DNA of 64,000 bases from HLUCCA09 sp038745585 (lineage in GTDB: Bacteria > Pseudomonadota > Alphaproteobacteria > Rhodobacterales > Rhodobacteraceae), in assembly GCA_038745585.1 (NCBI GenBank), contig JBCDLH010000002.1, forward strand, positions 1 through 64,000, read 5' to 3'. Position numbers and translations under genes: made by a program. The notes under the pieces are model-generated. The model did no database searches, had not been told where the DNA came from, and worked only from the letters and a program-made list of their open reading frames with translations. Shown here piece by piece: positions 16,517 to 25,040 of this stretch (position 1 is its first letter; each line of letters opens with the position of its first letter).

Positions 16517-16885
16517 CTACATCGTATAAAAGAACTCTTCGCGCACGATCTTGCCGTCCGCGACTTGATAGATTGCAACCTCTTCCATCGGCATACGTTG
16601 CCCGGTGGCTTTTTCCTCGGCATCAATCTTGAAGGTCACCGCAAAGCGATCCTCGCCATGCAGGAACGGGCCGCCCACCTCGGCGGAATGGATGGTAAAG
16701 TTGCTGTCCCACCACGCATGCTTGCCTTTGATCCCTTCCAGGCCCGCCGTCTCGCGGCCCATCTCGCCCTGGGCGACCGCCTCGACCGAGACGGCATCCG
16801 CCGCATAGAGCTTATCGAGGTTCTCGGCTTCGCCGCCCGTCTTGCAGCCTTCGACCAACGCGTCGGCGATTTCTTTAAGTGTCAT
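16517..16885 (-). CDS. SnoaL/NTF2-like family protein, 122 residues
   Basis: A small alpha+beta barrel protein of the SnoaL-like (nuclear transport factor 2) superfamily. Evidence is the N-terminal helices MTLKEIADALVEGCKTG, the LDKLYAADAVSVE segment, KGKHAWWDSNFTIHSAEV and the strand pair EVAIYQVADGKIVREEFFY. Members range from isomerases to simple ligand-binding proteins, so no reaction is assigned. The start at 16885 is chosen because GAGGAGGGTG lies just upstream; a longer frame from 16933 lacks such a site. It is transcribed opposite to its neighbours. Confidence 0.75.
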   Translation of the reverse strand: MTLKEIADALVEGCKTGGEAENLDKLYAADAVSVEAVAQGEMGRETAGLEGIKGKHAWWDSNFTIHSAEVGGPFLHGEDRFAVTFKIDAEEKATGQRMPMEEVAIYQVADGKIVREEFFYTM

Positions 16886-16991
16886 GGCACCCTCCTCATG
16901 TTCCACCAATGTTCTCAATTTGCATGGCGCCATGACAAAGGCAAGACACCCCGCAATTGCACCCCGGCGCCCCTCCGCCTATAGAGCCGCA

Positions 16992-18620
16992 ATGCCCGAT
17001 CGCGCGACTGAAACGGGGCGTGCCCCCGCCAACCGGCCCGACTTGCCGCCCGAGATCGCGCGGCGGCGGACCTTTGCCATCATCTCGCACCCGGATGCCG
17101 GCAAGACGACGCTCACTGAGAAGTTCCTCCTCTATGGCGGGGCGATCCAAATGGCAGGTCAGGTGCGGGCCAAGGGCGAGGCCCGGCGCACACGGTCGGA
17201 CTTTATGCAGATGGAGAAGGATCGCGGGATTTCGGTCAGCGCCTCGGCCATGTCCTTCGATTACGGCAGCTACCGCTTCAACCTGGTCGACACGCCGGGC
17301 CACTCCGACTTCTCGGAGGATACGTACCGGACGCTGACCGCCGTCGACGCCGCAATCATGGTGATCGATGGGGCAAAGGGCGTGGAAAGCCAGACGCAGA
17401 AGCTCTTCGAGGTTTGCCGGCTGCGCGATCTGCCGATCCTGACCTTTTGCAACAAGATGGACCGGGAGAGCCGGGACACGTTCGACATCATCGACGAGAT
17501 CCAAGAAAACCTCGCCATCGACGTCACACCCGCCGCCTGGCCCATCGGCACGGGGTCGGACTTCGTCGGCTGCTACGACATGCTGCGCGATAGGCTAGAG
17601 CTGATGGACCGCGCCGATCGGAACCGCGTGGCAGAGAGTGTGTCCATTGAGGGGCTCGACGACCCGAAACTGGCCGCGCATGTGCCGGAAGGTCTGCTCG
17701 CGCAGTTGCGCGAGGAGGTCGAGATGGCGCGGGAGCTTCTGGCACCGCTCGATCTTCAGGCAGTGCATGAAGGAACGCTCACACCAATTTGGTTTGGCTC
17801 GGCAATTAACTCGTTTGGAGTGAAGGAGCTGATGGACGGTGTCGCCGCTTACGCGCCTGAACCGCAGCCCCAAGCGGCGTCGCCGCGCCAGATCGCACCG
17901 GAAGAGGGTCAGGTCGCGGGCTTTGTCTTCAAGGTGCAAGCCAATATGGACCCAAAGCACCGCGACAGGGTCGCGTTCCTGCGGATGGCCTCGGGGCACT
18001 TTACGCGGGGCATGAAGCTCACGCATGTGCGCACCAAAAAGCCGATGGCGGTGTCGAACCCGGTCCTCTTTCTGGCCTCAGACCGGGAGCTGGCCGAGGA
18101 GGCGTGGGCGGGCGACATTATTGGCATCCCAAACCATGGACAGCTTCGGATCGGCGACACGCTGACCGAAGGCGAAGCGTTGAAGGCGACCGGCATCCCC
18201 GCGTTCGCACCGGAGCTTTTACAGAATTGCCGGGCGGGTGATCCGCTGAAGGCCAAGCACCTCGACAAGGCCCTGATGCAGTTTGCCGAGGAGGGCGCGG
18301 CCAAGGTCTTCAAGCCGGTCATGGGCGCGGGCTTTATCGTCGGCGTGGTCGGGCAGCTCCAGTTCGAAGTGCTCGCGAGCCGGATCGAGCTCGAATACGG
18401 GCTGCCGGTGCGCTTCGAGCCGACGCAGTTTAGCTCTGCGCGCTGGGTCACCGGACCCGTGGCGGAGATCGAGCGCTTCACCGCAGCCAATCAGGGCCAT
18501 ATCGCTGAGGACAACGATGGCGATGTCGTCTATCTCACGCGCCTGCAATGGGACATCGACCGGGTCGAGCGCGATTATCCCGAGCTTACGCTGCGCGCGA
18601 CCAAAGAAATGATGGTCTGA
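16992..18620 (+). CDS. prfC: Peptide chain release factor 3
   Basis: A 542-residue translational GTPase that recycles RF1/RF2 from the ribosome after termination. The G-domain motifs are visible: SHPDAGKTTLTEK (G1), DRGISVSASAM (G2), VDTPGHSDFSEDTYR (G3) and CNKMDRE (G4). Domains II and III follow (GFVFKVQANMDPKHRDRVAF, VVGQLQFEVLASRIELEY). Length matches the family. The ATG at 16992 begins MPDRATETGR and is followed by a short proline-rich lead before the G domain; a start further upstream at 16842 would overlap the divergent SnoaL gene. Likely a core housekeeping gene. Confidence 0.95.
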   Translation: MPDRATETGRAPANRPDLPPEIARRRTFAIISHPDAGKTTLTEKFLLYGGAIQMAGQVRAKGEARRTRSDFMQMEKDRGISVSASAMSFDYGSYRFNLVDTPGHSDFSEDTYRTLTAVDAAIMVIDGAKGVESQTQKLFEVCRLRDLPILTFCNKMDRESRDTFDIIDEIQENLAIDVTPAAWPIGTGSDFVGCYDMLRDRLELMDRADRNRVAESVSIEGLDDPKLAAHVPEGLLAQLREEVEMARELLAPLDLQAVHEGTLTPIWFGSAINSFGVKELMDGVAAYAPEPQPQAASPRQIAPEEGQVAGFVFKVQANMDPKHRDRVAFLRMASGHFTRGMKLTHVRTKKPMAVSNPVLFLASDRELAEEAWAGDIIGIPNHGQLRIGDTLTEGEALKATGIPAFAPELLQNCRAGDPLKAKHLDKALMQFAEEGAAKVFKPVMGAGFIVGVVGQLQFEVLASRIELEYGLPVRFEPTQFSSARWVTGPVAEIERFTAANQGHIAEDNDGDVVYLTRLQWDIDRVERDYPELTLRATKEMMV

Positions 18621-18654
18621 CCACCTGCATGGTGCAGCGGCCGGCGGGCCAGCC

Positions 18655-19923
18655 CTATCTTGCCCGGTAGTGCGACCGGAATGACGGGATCGCCCCGCTT
18701 GGCTCTCGTGCCGGGCTCGTCTCGGCGCGAGGCCCGGGCGCGATCTGCATCCAAGAGGCGACATGCGACGGGATCTGGCTCGCGGCAGCAACGTTGCTGG
18801 GCGCGGGCGCTTGGAAGGGCGGCAGGTCGTCGACCGCCCAAATCGGCGGTGCGCCCGGTGCTGCGGGCGCGCCCTCGTATCCCGCGTAACGTTGTGGCAG
18901 TTCCGGCAGATCGAGAAAGAGGTCCGGCTCCGGCATATCAGGCCCCGCCGTCTGGTGCGGTCGCACAGGGCGCGCGGCGCCCGCGACAGACGCTTCGGAG
19001 GGCACTTGACCGGGGGCAGGCAGCGGCTGACTGAGATCGACGGGGGGAACGGGAACCGACCCAGAGGCGAGCGCGGCCGGCGCGTCGTCTGCCTGCGGGT
19101 CCGTCTCGGCCAACGGAGGGGGCGCGACAGCTTCGCCCATCGCAGCACCCGGCACACCGAGCGTGATACGCGGCAAGGGTTGGCTGAGATCGACCGGAGC
19201 CGCGGACCCGGCAGCAGTCCTGTCGTGGGCAGCATAGGTGGGGCGCGGCAAGGGTTGGCTGAGGTCGACGCTTGGCTCCGGCGCGGCTCGGACAGCAGCG
19301 CTTGCAACGGCCGGAAGCGGTTGGCTCAGATCGACCGGCGTCGGCTCAGGGTCAATCGGCAAGGGCGCGCCCTCCGCAGATATGGGTGCAACGGAAATCT
19401 GGCTCAGGTCTAGCACAGGCTCCGGCTCTGGCTCTGGCACGCGCTCGGCCTCGTACGCCTCGACCGCCATCACGGGCGCCTCGACCTCGTCAGTCGCTGC
19501 GCCCATGCCCTCAGCTTGCGCGTCTTCAGCCTCTAATTCTGAAGCCGCCGATGCAACGAGCCCCTGCGCCGGGGCAAACACGGTCTGCCCGCTGGACATC
19601 GCCGCCTGTTGCTGACGCGCGATCCGGAGGGCTTGGAGCTCCGCGGCCCGTTGCGCTGCCCGCTCCTCGATCGCCCGCGCCATGTTCTCTGCCTCGGTTT
19701 CAATGTGACGCTTCTTCTTCTTGGCTTTGCGCTCGCTCGGTGACGGCGCAAAGATCCCTGCCAACACGATCAAAGCAAGGAGGATCGGCGCCAAAGCAAG
19801 CACGTCGGCTTCCATCACCCGCTCGAAAAATCCGGCCCAGTACGCGGCAAACTCGTCCCAAAACCCTGGCTCGAACCCCGGCGCATAGGCCTGTCCGAGT
19901 AGTCGGTCGGATCCGCTATTCAT
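18655..19923 (-). CDS. Orphan membrane protein with repeated VDLSQPLP motifs
   Basis: A 422-residue protein of unrecognised family. Residues 39-59 are a single transmembrane helix (VLALAPILLALIVLAGIFA) after a short N-terminus. A lysine-rich patch (KAKKKKRH) and a charged helix to about residue 108 follow. The rest is Pro/Ala/Glu-rich and probably disordered. Four exact VDLSQPLP octamers occur at 197-204, 219-226, 244-251 and 295-302, with a diverged LDLSQISV at 171-178. These look like short linear binding motifs rather than a folded repeat. By the positive-inside rule the repeat region is predicted cytoplasmic. No function is assigned. It converges on prfC. Confidence 0.75.
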   Translation of the reverse strand: MNSGSDRLLGQAYAPGFEPGFWDEFAAYWAGFFERVMEADVLALAPILLALIVLAGIFAPSPSERKAKKKKRHIETEAENMARAIEERAAQRAAELQALRIARQQQAAMSSGQTVFAPAQGLVASAASELEAEDAQAEGMGAATDEVEAPVMAVEAYEAERVPEPEPEPVLDLSQISVAPISAEGAPLPIDPEPTPVDLSQPLPAVASAAVRAAPEPSVDLSQPLPRPTYAAHDRTAAGSAAPVDLSQPLPRITLGVPGAAMGEAVAPPPLAETDPQADDAPAALASGSVPVPPVDLSQPLPAPGQVPSEASVAGAARPVRPHQTAGPDMPEPDLFLDLPELPQRYAGYEGAPAAPGAPPIWAVDDLPPFQAPAPSNVAAASQIPSHVASWMQIAPGPRAETSPAREPSGAIPSFRSHYRAR

Positions 19924-20368
19924 CCCCGCCGCTCCACGATTCTTGGTCTAGAAGAAACAGTGTGTTGCATCGCTTTTCGGTGAAATTGTGTCAAAGCAGC
20001 GCCGATTTTTCGTCAAACCTGCAAGACTGCCTGGCTGGCTGACTAGTTTTCTCGTGGCATGAGAGCGGCTTATCAACGAGGCGTCGCAGCACAGTCTGCC
20101 CTGGGCGCGCCAAGATGTGCCGCAGTTCAGCGACCAAAGCGCGGCACGCGCTGCATCGGCCTGTAACACGCGGACTAGAGGGATCGGCGCCTTGGTCTCG
20201 CCCATGCGCGCCGGCGCCAACGCGCAGCAACTCTGCTCTCGGGGCTGGGGAGCGGCAAATCGAAAACCTGCAGATCTTCTCTGGACCAGCGCCCCAAAGC
20301 ACGGTCTAACTGCTACGATGGAGCGAGGAACACAGCGGAACGGGCACACGCCCGCCGCCCCCAGCAGC
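19924..20368. other. 445-bp divergent intergenic region ahead of soeA
   Basis: This lies between the VDLSQPLP gene (leftward) and soeA (rightward), so it should hold promoters for both. The first 100 bases are relatively AT-rich (GTGTTGCATCGCTTTTCGG, then GATTTTTCGTCAAACC). I see no clear operator. The soeA frame stays open back to about 20117, but the extra N-terminal residues do not resemble the enzyme family, so I treat this as non-coding. Confidence 0.45.
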
Positions 20369-23254
20369 ATGACCGAAGACCATGTGGATCTCGACATCCG
20401 CGTGGGAGACCGCGTCGCGAAGACCACGTGTTACATGTGCGCGTGTCGCTGCGGCATCGATGTGCATCTCAAAGAGGGCGCGGACGGGCGGGATGATGTC
20501 ACCTACATTGAGGGTAACCGCGACCACCCGGTGAACCAGGGCGTGCTTTGCGCCAAGGGTGCAGCGGGCATCATGCAGGTGAAATCCCCGGCCCGGCTAA
20601 GCGCCCCGATGAAGCGCATGGGGCCGCGCGGCTCGGGGCAGTTTGAGGAGATCACCTGGGAAGAGGCGCTGGAAACGGCCGTCTCCTGGATGAAGCCCCT
20701 GCGCGAGACCGCACCCCATAAGCTCGCCTTCTTCACCGGGCGCGACCAGAGCCAGAGCCTCACAGCCTGGTGGGCGCAGCAATTCGGTACGCCGAACTAC
20801 GCGGCTCATGGCGGGTTTTGCTCGGTCAACATGGCCGCCGGCGGGATCTACACGCTGGGCGGCGCGTTTTGGGAGTTCGGCCAGCCCGATTGGGCGCGGA
20901 CGGAGCTCTTTCTCCTCTTTGGCGTCGCCGAGGACCATGACAGCAACCCGATCAAGATCGGCATCGGGAAGCTGAAGGCGCGGGGGGCGAAAGTCGTCGG
21001 GATCAATCCGATCCGAACGGGCTATAACGCCGTTGCCGACGATTGGTACGGGGTGACGCCGGGCGCGGACGGTCTTCTCGTTTTATCGCTCATCCATCTG
21101 CTGCTGCGGGCCGGCAAGATCGACGCGACCTATCTCGCGCAATGGACCAACGCGCCCTGTCTCGTGGGGGCGGACGGCCTCCTCCTGCGGGATGGCGACG
21201 GCAAGCTCGTCGTGGTGGACCGGCAAAGCGGCGCGGAGACCCCTTTCGACGCCAAGGGCGTGCGCCCCGATCTCGGCGCAACCCTCACGCGCGACGGCGC
21301 GACCTGCCGCACCGTCTTTCACCACATCGCCGAACGCTATCTGAGCGCCGAGCATGCGCCCGAGGCGGTGGCCGACCGCATCGGCATCCCGGAAGAGCGC
21401 ATTCGCGGCCTCGCCGCCGAGATCGCCGAGGCGGCCTTTGCCAAGGCGAGCACGCTCGCGCTGCCCTGGACCGATTTTCGCGGCGAGCGCCATGAGAGCT
21501 TTACCGTCCGCCCCGTCTCGATGCACGGCATGCGCGGCGTCTCGGCCCATTCCAATGGGTTCCAGACGGCGCGCGCCATCCACCTGCTGCAGGCGCTGAT
21601 CGGCTCTGTCGAGGCGCCCGGCGGCTTTCGCTTTAAGCCGCCCTATCCCAAGCCGCCTGCAGCCCATCCCCGCCCCCATGCGGAGAGCGCGCCGAACACG
21701 CCGCTCGGCGGCCCGCCCCTCGGCTTCCCGCTCGGGCCGGAGCATCTGGCGGTGGACGCAGAGGGCCGGCCCCTGCGCATCGACAAAGCGTTTTCGTGGG
21801 AGCATCCGCTCGCGGTCCACGGGATGATGCATATGGTCATAGCGAACGCCGTGGCTGGCGATCCCTACGAGATTGACACGCTCTTTCTCTACATGGCGAA
21901 CATGGCCTGGAACTCGTCCATGAACACCGCCCAGACGATGGAGATGCTGACCGCCAAGCGCGCGGACGGGGAGTATAAGATCCCCCGCATCATCTATTCG
22001 GATGCCTATTCGTCGGAGATGGTGGCCTTTGCCGATCTCATTCTGCCGGACACGACGTACCTAGAACGCCACGATTGCATCAGCCTTCTCGACCGGCCGA
22101 TTTGCGAGGCCGACCACGCCGCGGACGCGATCCGCTGGCCGGTGCTGGAGCCTGACCGTGACGTGCGGGGCTTTCAGTCGGTCGTGCTGGATCTTGGCGC
22201 GCGACTCGGACTGCCAGGCTTTGTGGCGGAGGATGGCAGCCCGGCCTATGCCGATTACGCCGATTACATCGAGCGGCATGAGCGCAAGCCAGGCATCGGC
22301 CCGCTCATGGGCTTTCGCGGCGATGGCACGGCCGTCGGGCGTGCGGCGCCGGCGCCCGGGCAGATCCAGCGTTATATCGAGAATGGCGGGGTCTTTACCC
22401 ACGAGATCCCTGAGGCTGCCCGCTTTATGAAACCGTGGAACGCGGACTATCAGGACTGGGCCGTCGCCTGCGGCATACTCGATGCGCCGCAGCCATACCT
22501 TCTGGAGCTGTATTCTGAGCCCCTGCGACGGTTTCAGGCCGCCGCCGAGGGTGAGGGGGAAGCACAGCCGCCCGATCACCTGCGCGCGCGGCTCACAGAG
22601 AGCATGGACCCGCTGCCGACCTGGTGGGAGATCCCGAAGGCCGAGGGCTACCCGATCCATGCGCTCACCCAGCGACCGATGGCGATGTATCATTCCTGGG
22701 GCTCGCAGAACGCCTGGCTGCGGCAGATCCACGGCCAGAACGCGCTCTATATCCCGCTGGAGATCTGGCAGGCGGAGGGCTTTTGCGAGGGCGATTGGGC
22801 GCGTCTCAGCTCCCCCAATGGCGAGATCGTGGTGCCCGCGGCCCCCATGGCCGCGCTGAACGCCAACACCGTATGGACGTGGAACGCCATCGGGAAACGC
22901 TCCGGCGCTTGGGCGCTCGACACGGATGCCAAGGAGACGACGCGCGGCTTTCTGCTGAACCACCTCATTGCCGAGACGCGGCCGGGTGAGGACGGAGCAC
23001 GGCACTCGAATTCTGATCCGATCACCGGCCAAGCGGCCTGGTTCGACCTGCGTGTAAAGATCGAGCGGGTACCTGCGGCACAAGCCAGCTTGCCGCGCAC
23101 CGGCAGCCAGGCCTCCCCGGTTGGCAAAGGGCCTGCGCAGCGCGCGGCACCCCAGCCCAAGCCGCAGACAACGCCACAGGCAAAGCCCCAGATAAAGCCC
23201 CAGATAAAGCACCGGCCGAAACCCCAATCGAAACCCGGGATCGCGGCCGAATGA
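20369..23254 (+). CDS. soeA: SoeA, molybdopterin subunit of cytoplasmic sulfite dehydrogenase
   Basis: A 961-residue bis-MGD oxidoreductase subunit. Cys21, Cys24 and Cys28 (CYMCACRCG) plus Cys in GVLCAKGAAG near residue 60 bind [4Fe-4S]. Strongly conserved SoeA segments include FFTGRDQSQSLTAWWAQQFG, HGGFCSVNMAAGGIYTLGG, GVAEDHDSNPIK and LILPDTTYLERHDCISLLDR. With SoeB and SoeC it oxidises sulfite to sulfate on the cytoplasmic face, feeding quinone; this is established for Allochromatium vinosum and found in Rhodobacteraceae. No Tat signal is present, fitting a cytoplasmic site. The ATG at 20369 gives the usual family length; an earlier ATG at 20318 is possible. About 50 extra Pro/Lys/Gln-rich residues follow the usual C-terminus. 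Confidence 0.9.
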   Translation: MTEDHVDLDIRVGDRVAKTTCYMCACRCGIDVHLKEGADGRDDVTYIEGNRDHPVNQGVLCAKGAAGIMQVKSPARLSAPMKRMGPRGSGQFEEITWEEALETAVSWMKPLRETAPHKLAFFTGRDQSQSLTAWWAQQFGTPNYAAHGGFCSVNMAAGGIYTLGGAFWEFGQPDWARTELFLLFGVAEDHDSNPIKIGIGKLKARGAKVVGINPIRTGYNAVADDWYGVTPGADGLLVLSLIHLLLRAGKIDATYLAQWTNAPCLVGADGLLLRDGDGKLVVVDRQSGAETPFDAKGVRPDLGATLTRDGATCRTVFHHIAERYLSAEHAPEAVADRIGIPEERIRGLAAEIAEAAFAKASTLALPWTDFRGERHESFTVRPVSMHGMRGVSAHSNGFQTARAIHLLQALIGSVEAPGGFRFKPPYPKPPAAHPRPHAESAPNTPLGGPPLGFPLGPEHLAVDAEGRPLRIDKAFSWEHPLAVHGMMHMVIANAVAGDPYEIDTLFLYMANMAWNSSMNTAQTMEMLTAKRADGEYKIPRIIYSDAYSSEMVAFADLILPDTTYLERHDCISLLDRPICEADHAADAIRWPVLEPDRDVRGFQSVVLDLGARLGLPGFVAEDGSPAYADYADYIERHERKPGIGPLMGFRGDGTAVGRAAPAPGQIQRYIENGGVFTHEIPEAARFMKPWNADYQDWAVACGILDAPQPYLLELYSEPLRRFQAAAEGEGEAQPPDHLRARLTESMDPLPTWWEIPKAEGYPIHALTQRPMAMYHSWGSQNAWLRQIHGQNALYIPLEIWQAEGFCEGDWARLSSPNGEIVVPAAPMAALNANTVWTWNAIGKRSGAWALDTDAKETTRGFLLNHLIAETRPGEDGARHSNSDPITGQAAWFDLRVKIERVPAAQASLPRTGSQASPVGKGPAQRAAPQPKPQTTPQAKPQIKPQIKHRPKPQSKPGIAAE

Positions 23255-23264
23255 GGGGCAACGC

Positions 23265-24011
23265 ATGACGACGCTGCCGCCCGAACCCACCCGCAAATTG
23301 GGCCTTGTCATCGACCTCGATACCTGTGTCGGCTGTCACGCCTGCGTTGTCGCTTGCAAGAGCTGGAACGATGCCGGCTATGGCGTGCCGCTCTCAGACC
23401 AGACGCCCTATGGCACAGAGGCGACCGGCACCTTTCTCAACCGTGTCCATTCCTACGAGGTCACCCCCGAGGCGGGCCCGGCACAGCTCGTCCACTTTCC
23501 GCGCTCATGCCTGCATTGTGACGACGCGCCCTGCGTCACGGTCTGTCCCACCGGGGCCTCCTACAAGCGCGGCGCGGACGGGATCGTGCTCGTCAACGAA
23601 GACGCCTGCATTGGCTGCGGTCTCTGCGCTTGGGCCTGCCCCTATGGCGCGCGGGAGATGGATGTCGAAGCGGGTGTCATGAAGAAATGCACACTCTGCG
23701 TTGACCGGATCTACAACGAGGCGTTGCCCGAGGAAGACCGCAAACCCGCCTGCGTACGCACCTGTCCCGCCGGCGCCCGCCATTTCGGCGATCTCGGCGA
23801 CCCAAATAGCGCGGTGTCGCAGCTCGTGGCCGAGCGCGGCGGGGTCGACCTGATGCCCGAGCAAGGCACGCGGCCGGTCAACAAGTATCTGCCGCCCCGC
23901 CCGCGCGACGCAGAGCCCGCGATCGATGTTCTGGGCCCGCTCCTTGAGCCCGTGGCAGAGACGCCCGAAGGCCTTCTCGGCTGGCTCGACCGGCAATTGG
24001 GAAAGCTCTGA
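23265..24011 (+). CDS. soeB: SoeB, four-cluster ferredoxin subunit of sulfite dehydrogenase
   Basis: A 248-residue DmsB/NrfC-type iron-sulfur protein. Four cysteine groups for [4Fe-4S] clusters are visible: CVGCHACVVAC at the N-terminus, CLHCDDAPCVTVC, CIGCGLCAWAC, and CTLC with CVRTC. It carries electrons from SoeA to the membrane subunit SoeC. It has no signal peptide, matching the cytoplasmic SoeA. The gene starts 10 bp after soeA behind GAGGGG, and its stop is followed within 5 bp by the soeC start. Confidence 0.92.
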   Translation: MTTLPPEPTRKLGLVIDLDTCVGCHACVVACKSWNDAGYGVPLSDQTPYGTEATGTFLNRVHSYEVTPEAGPAQLVHFPRSCLHCDDAPCVTVCPTGASYKRGADGIVLVNEDACIGCGLCAWACPYGAREMDVEAGVMKKCTLCVDRIYNEALPEEDRKPACVRTCPAGARHFGDLGDPNSAVSQLVAERGGVDLMPEQGTRPVNKYLPPRPRDAEPAIDVLGPLLEPVAETPEGLLGWLDRQLGKL

Positions 24012-24015
24012 GCCC

Positions 24016-24930
24016 GTGCACCCAGCGCCGTCCGTTATTCTCTTTACGACGCTGTCGGGCCTCGGCTTTGGTCTTTTGGCGTTTCTTGGGCTCGGCCTGC
24101 CGGCCCTGACGGGATGGCCGGCGCTTGGCGGCTACGCGGCGGGCTTTGCGCTCGCGCTCACAGGGCTCGTCGCGTCGACATTTCACCTGGGCAACCCACA
24201 GCGGGCCCTCCGCGCCTTTACCCAATGGCGCTCGTCCTGGCTCTCGCGCGAGGCCTGGGCGGCGGTCATCGCGCTTGCGCTCATGGGGCTCCACGCCCTC
24301 GGGCCGGTCTTTCTCGGCCAGCGCTTTGCGCTTTTGGGCGCGCTTGGCGCGCTTGCTTGCCTGGCGACGGTCTATGCCACCTCGATGATCTACACACAGA
24401 TCAAGGCTGTGCCCCGCTGGAACATCGAGGCCACCCCCGCCAACTTCCTGACGCTGTCGCTTGCCGGCGGCGCGCTCCTGGCCGGGCAGAGTACGGTGGC
24501 AGCGGCGCTCCTGGCATTGGCTGGGGTCATCCAGATGTGGACGTGGCGTGTGGGCGACCGCGCCTTTGGGGCTGCAGGCTCCAATGCAGCGAGCGCAACC
24601 GGCTTACAGGATCGCGGCGCAGTGCGCGCCTTCGAAGCGCCCCATACCGGGCCGAATTATCTTTTGCGCGAGATGGTCTTTCAGGTCGGCCGCCGGCGCG
24701 CGGCCGCCCTGCGCCGGATCGCCATGGCCGCGGGCATCGTCGGGCCGCTTCTCCTTCTCGGCCTCGGTGGCGGAGCGCTCTGGAGCGCTTGGCTTGCGGC
24801 GGCGATCCATGCCGCGGGCGTTCTGGCAAGCCGCTGGCTCTTTTTTGCCGAGGCCGAGCACGTTGTAGGCCTTTATTATGGGCAGACTGGCGGGCGGGCG
24901 GAAAATCCGCCGCGCGTCGTTCACGGTTAA
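24016..24930 (+). CDS. soeC: SoeC, membrane anchor of sulfite dehydrogenase
   Basis: A 304-residue DmsC-family integral membrane protein that passes electrons from SoeB to quinone. About eight hydrophobic helices are evident, the first being ILFTTLSGLGFGLLAFLGLG. The DmsC-type segment STFHLGNPQRALRAFTQWR follows the second helix. A GTG at 24016 gives a protein beginning at the first helix. A start at 23926 would add residues that overlap soeB and do not belong to the family. The gene ends the soe operon. Confidence 0.88.
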   Translation: MHPAPSVILFTTLSGLGFGLLAFLGLGLPALTGWPALGGYAAGFALALTGLVASTFHLGNPQRALRAFTQWRSSWLSREAWAAVIALALMGLHALGPVFLGQRFALLGALGALACLATVYATSMIYTQIKAVPRWNIEATPANFLTLSLAGGALLAGQSTVAAALLALAGVIQMWTWRVGDRAFGAAGSNAASATGLQDRGAVRAFEAPHTGPNYLLREMVFQVGRRRAAALRRIAMAAGIVGPLLLLGLGGGALWSAWLAAAIHAAGVLASRWLFFAEAEHVVGLYYGQTGGRAENPPRVVHG

Positions 24931-25040
24931 CTCGACGATAAGCCTCCGGGCGCAAAACTGTCGCTCGCCGGGGGAGTGATTCCGGCGGCCCGGCGCAGTC
25001 CTGCGCTGGCCTAGAACGGGCAATCAGAGCGGAGTGGGCG

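Noticed and set aside
15993..16529. Plus-strand frame ending in a hydrophobic helix-like stretch
   Set aside because: Upstream part is Arg/Ala-rich low-complexity with no start signal, and only about 17 hydrophobic residues support it; kept as a note in the intergenic entry.
19948..20427. 159-codon minus-strand frame in the gap before soeA
   Set aside because: No ribosome-binding site, no family signal, and it runs into the soeA coding start; composition looks non-coding.
20369..24930. Reading this operon as polysulfide/thiosulfate reductase or DMSO reductase
   Set aside because: SoeA lacks a Tat signal and matches the conserved SoeA segments; the Psr/Dms catalytic subunits are exported.
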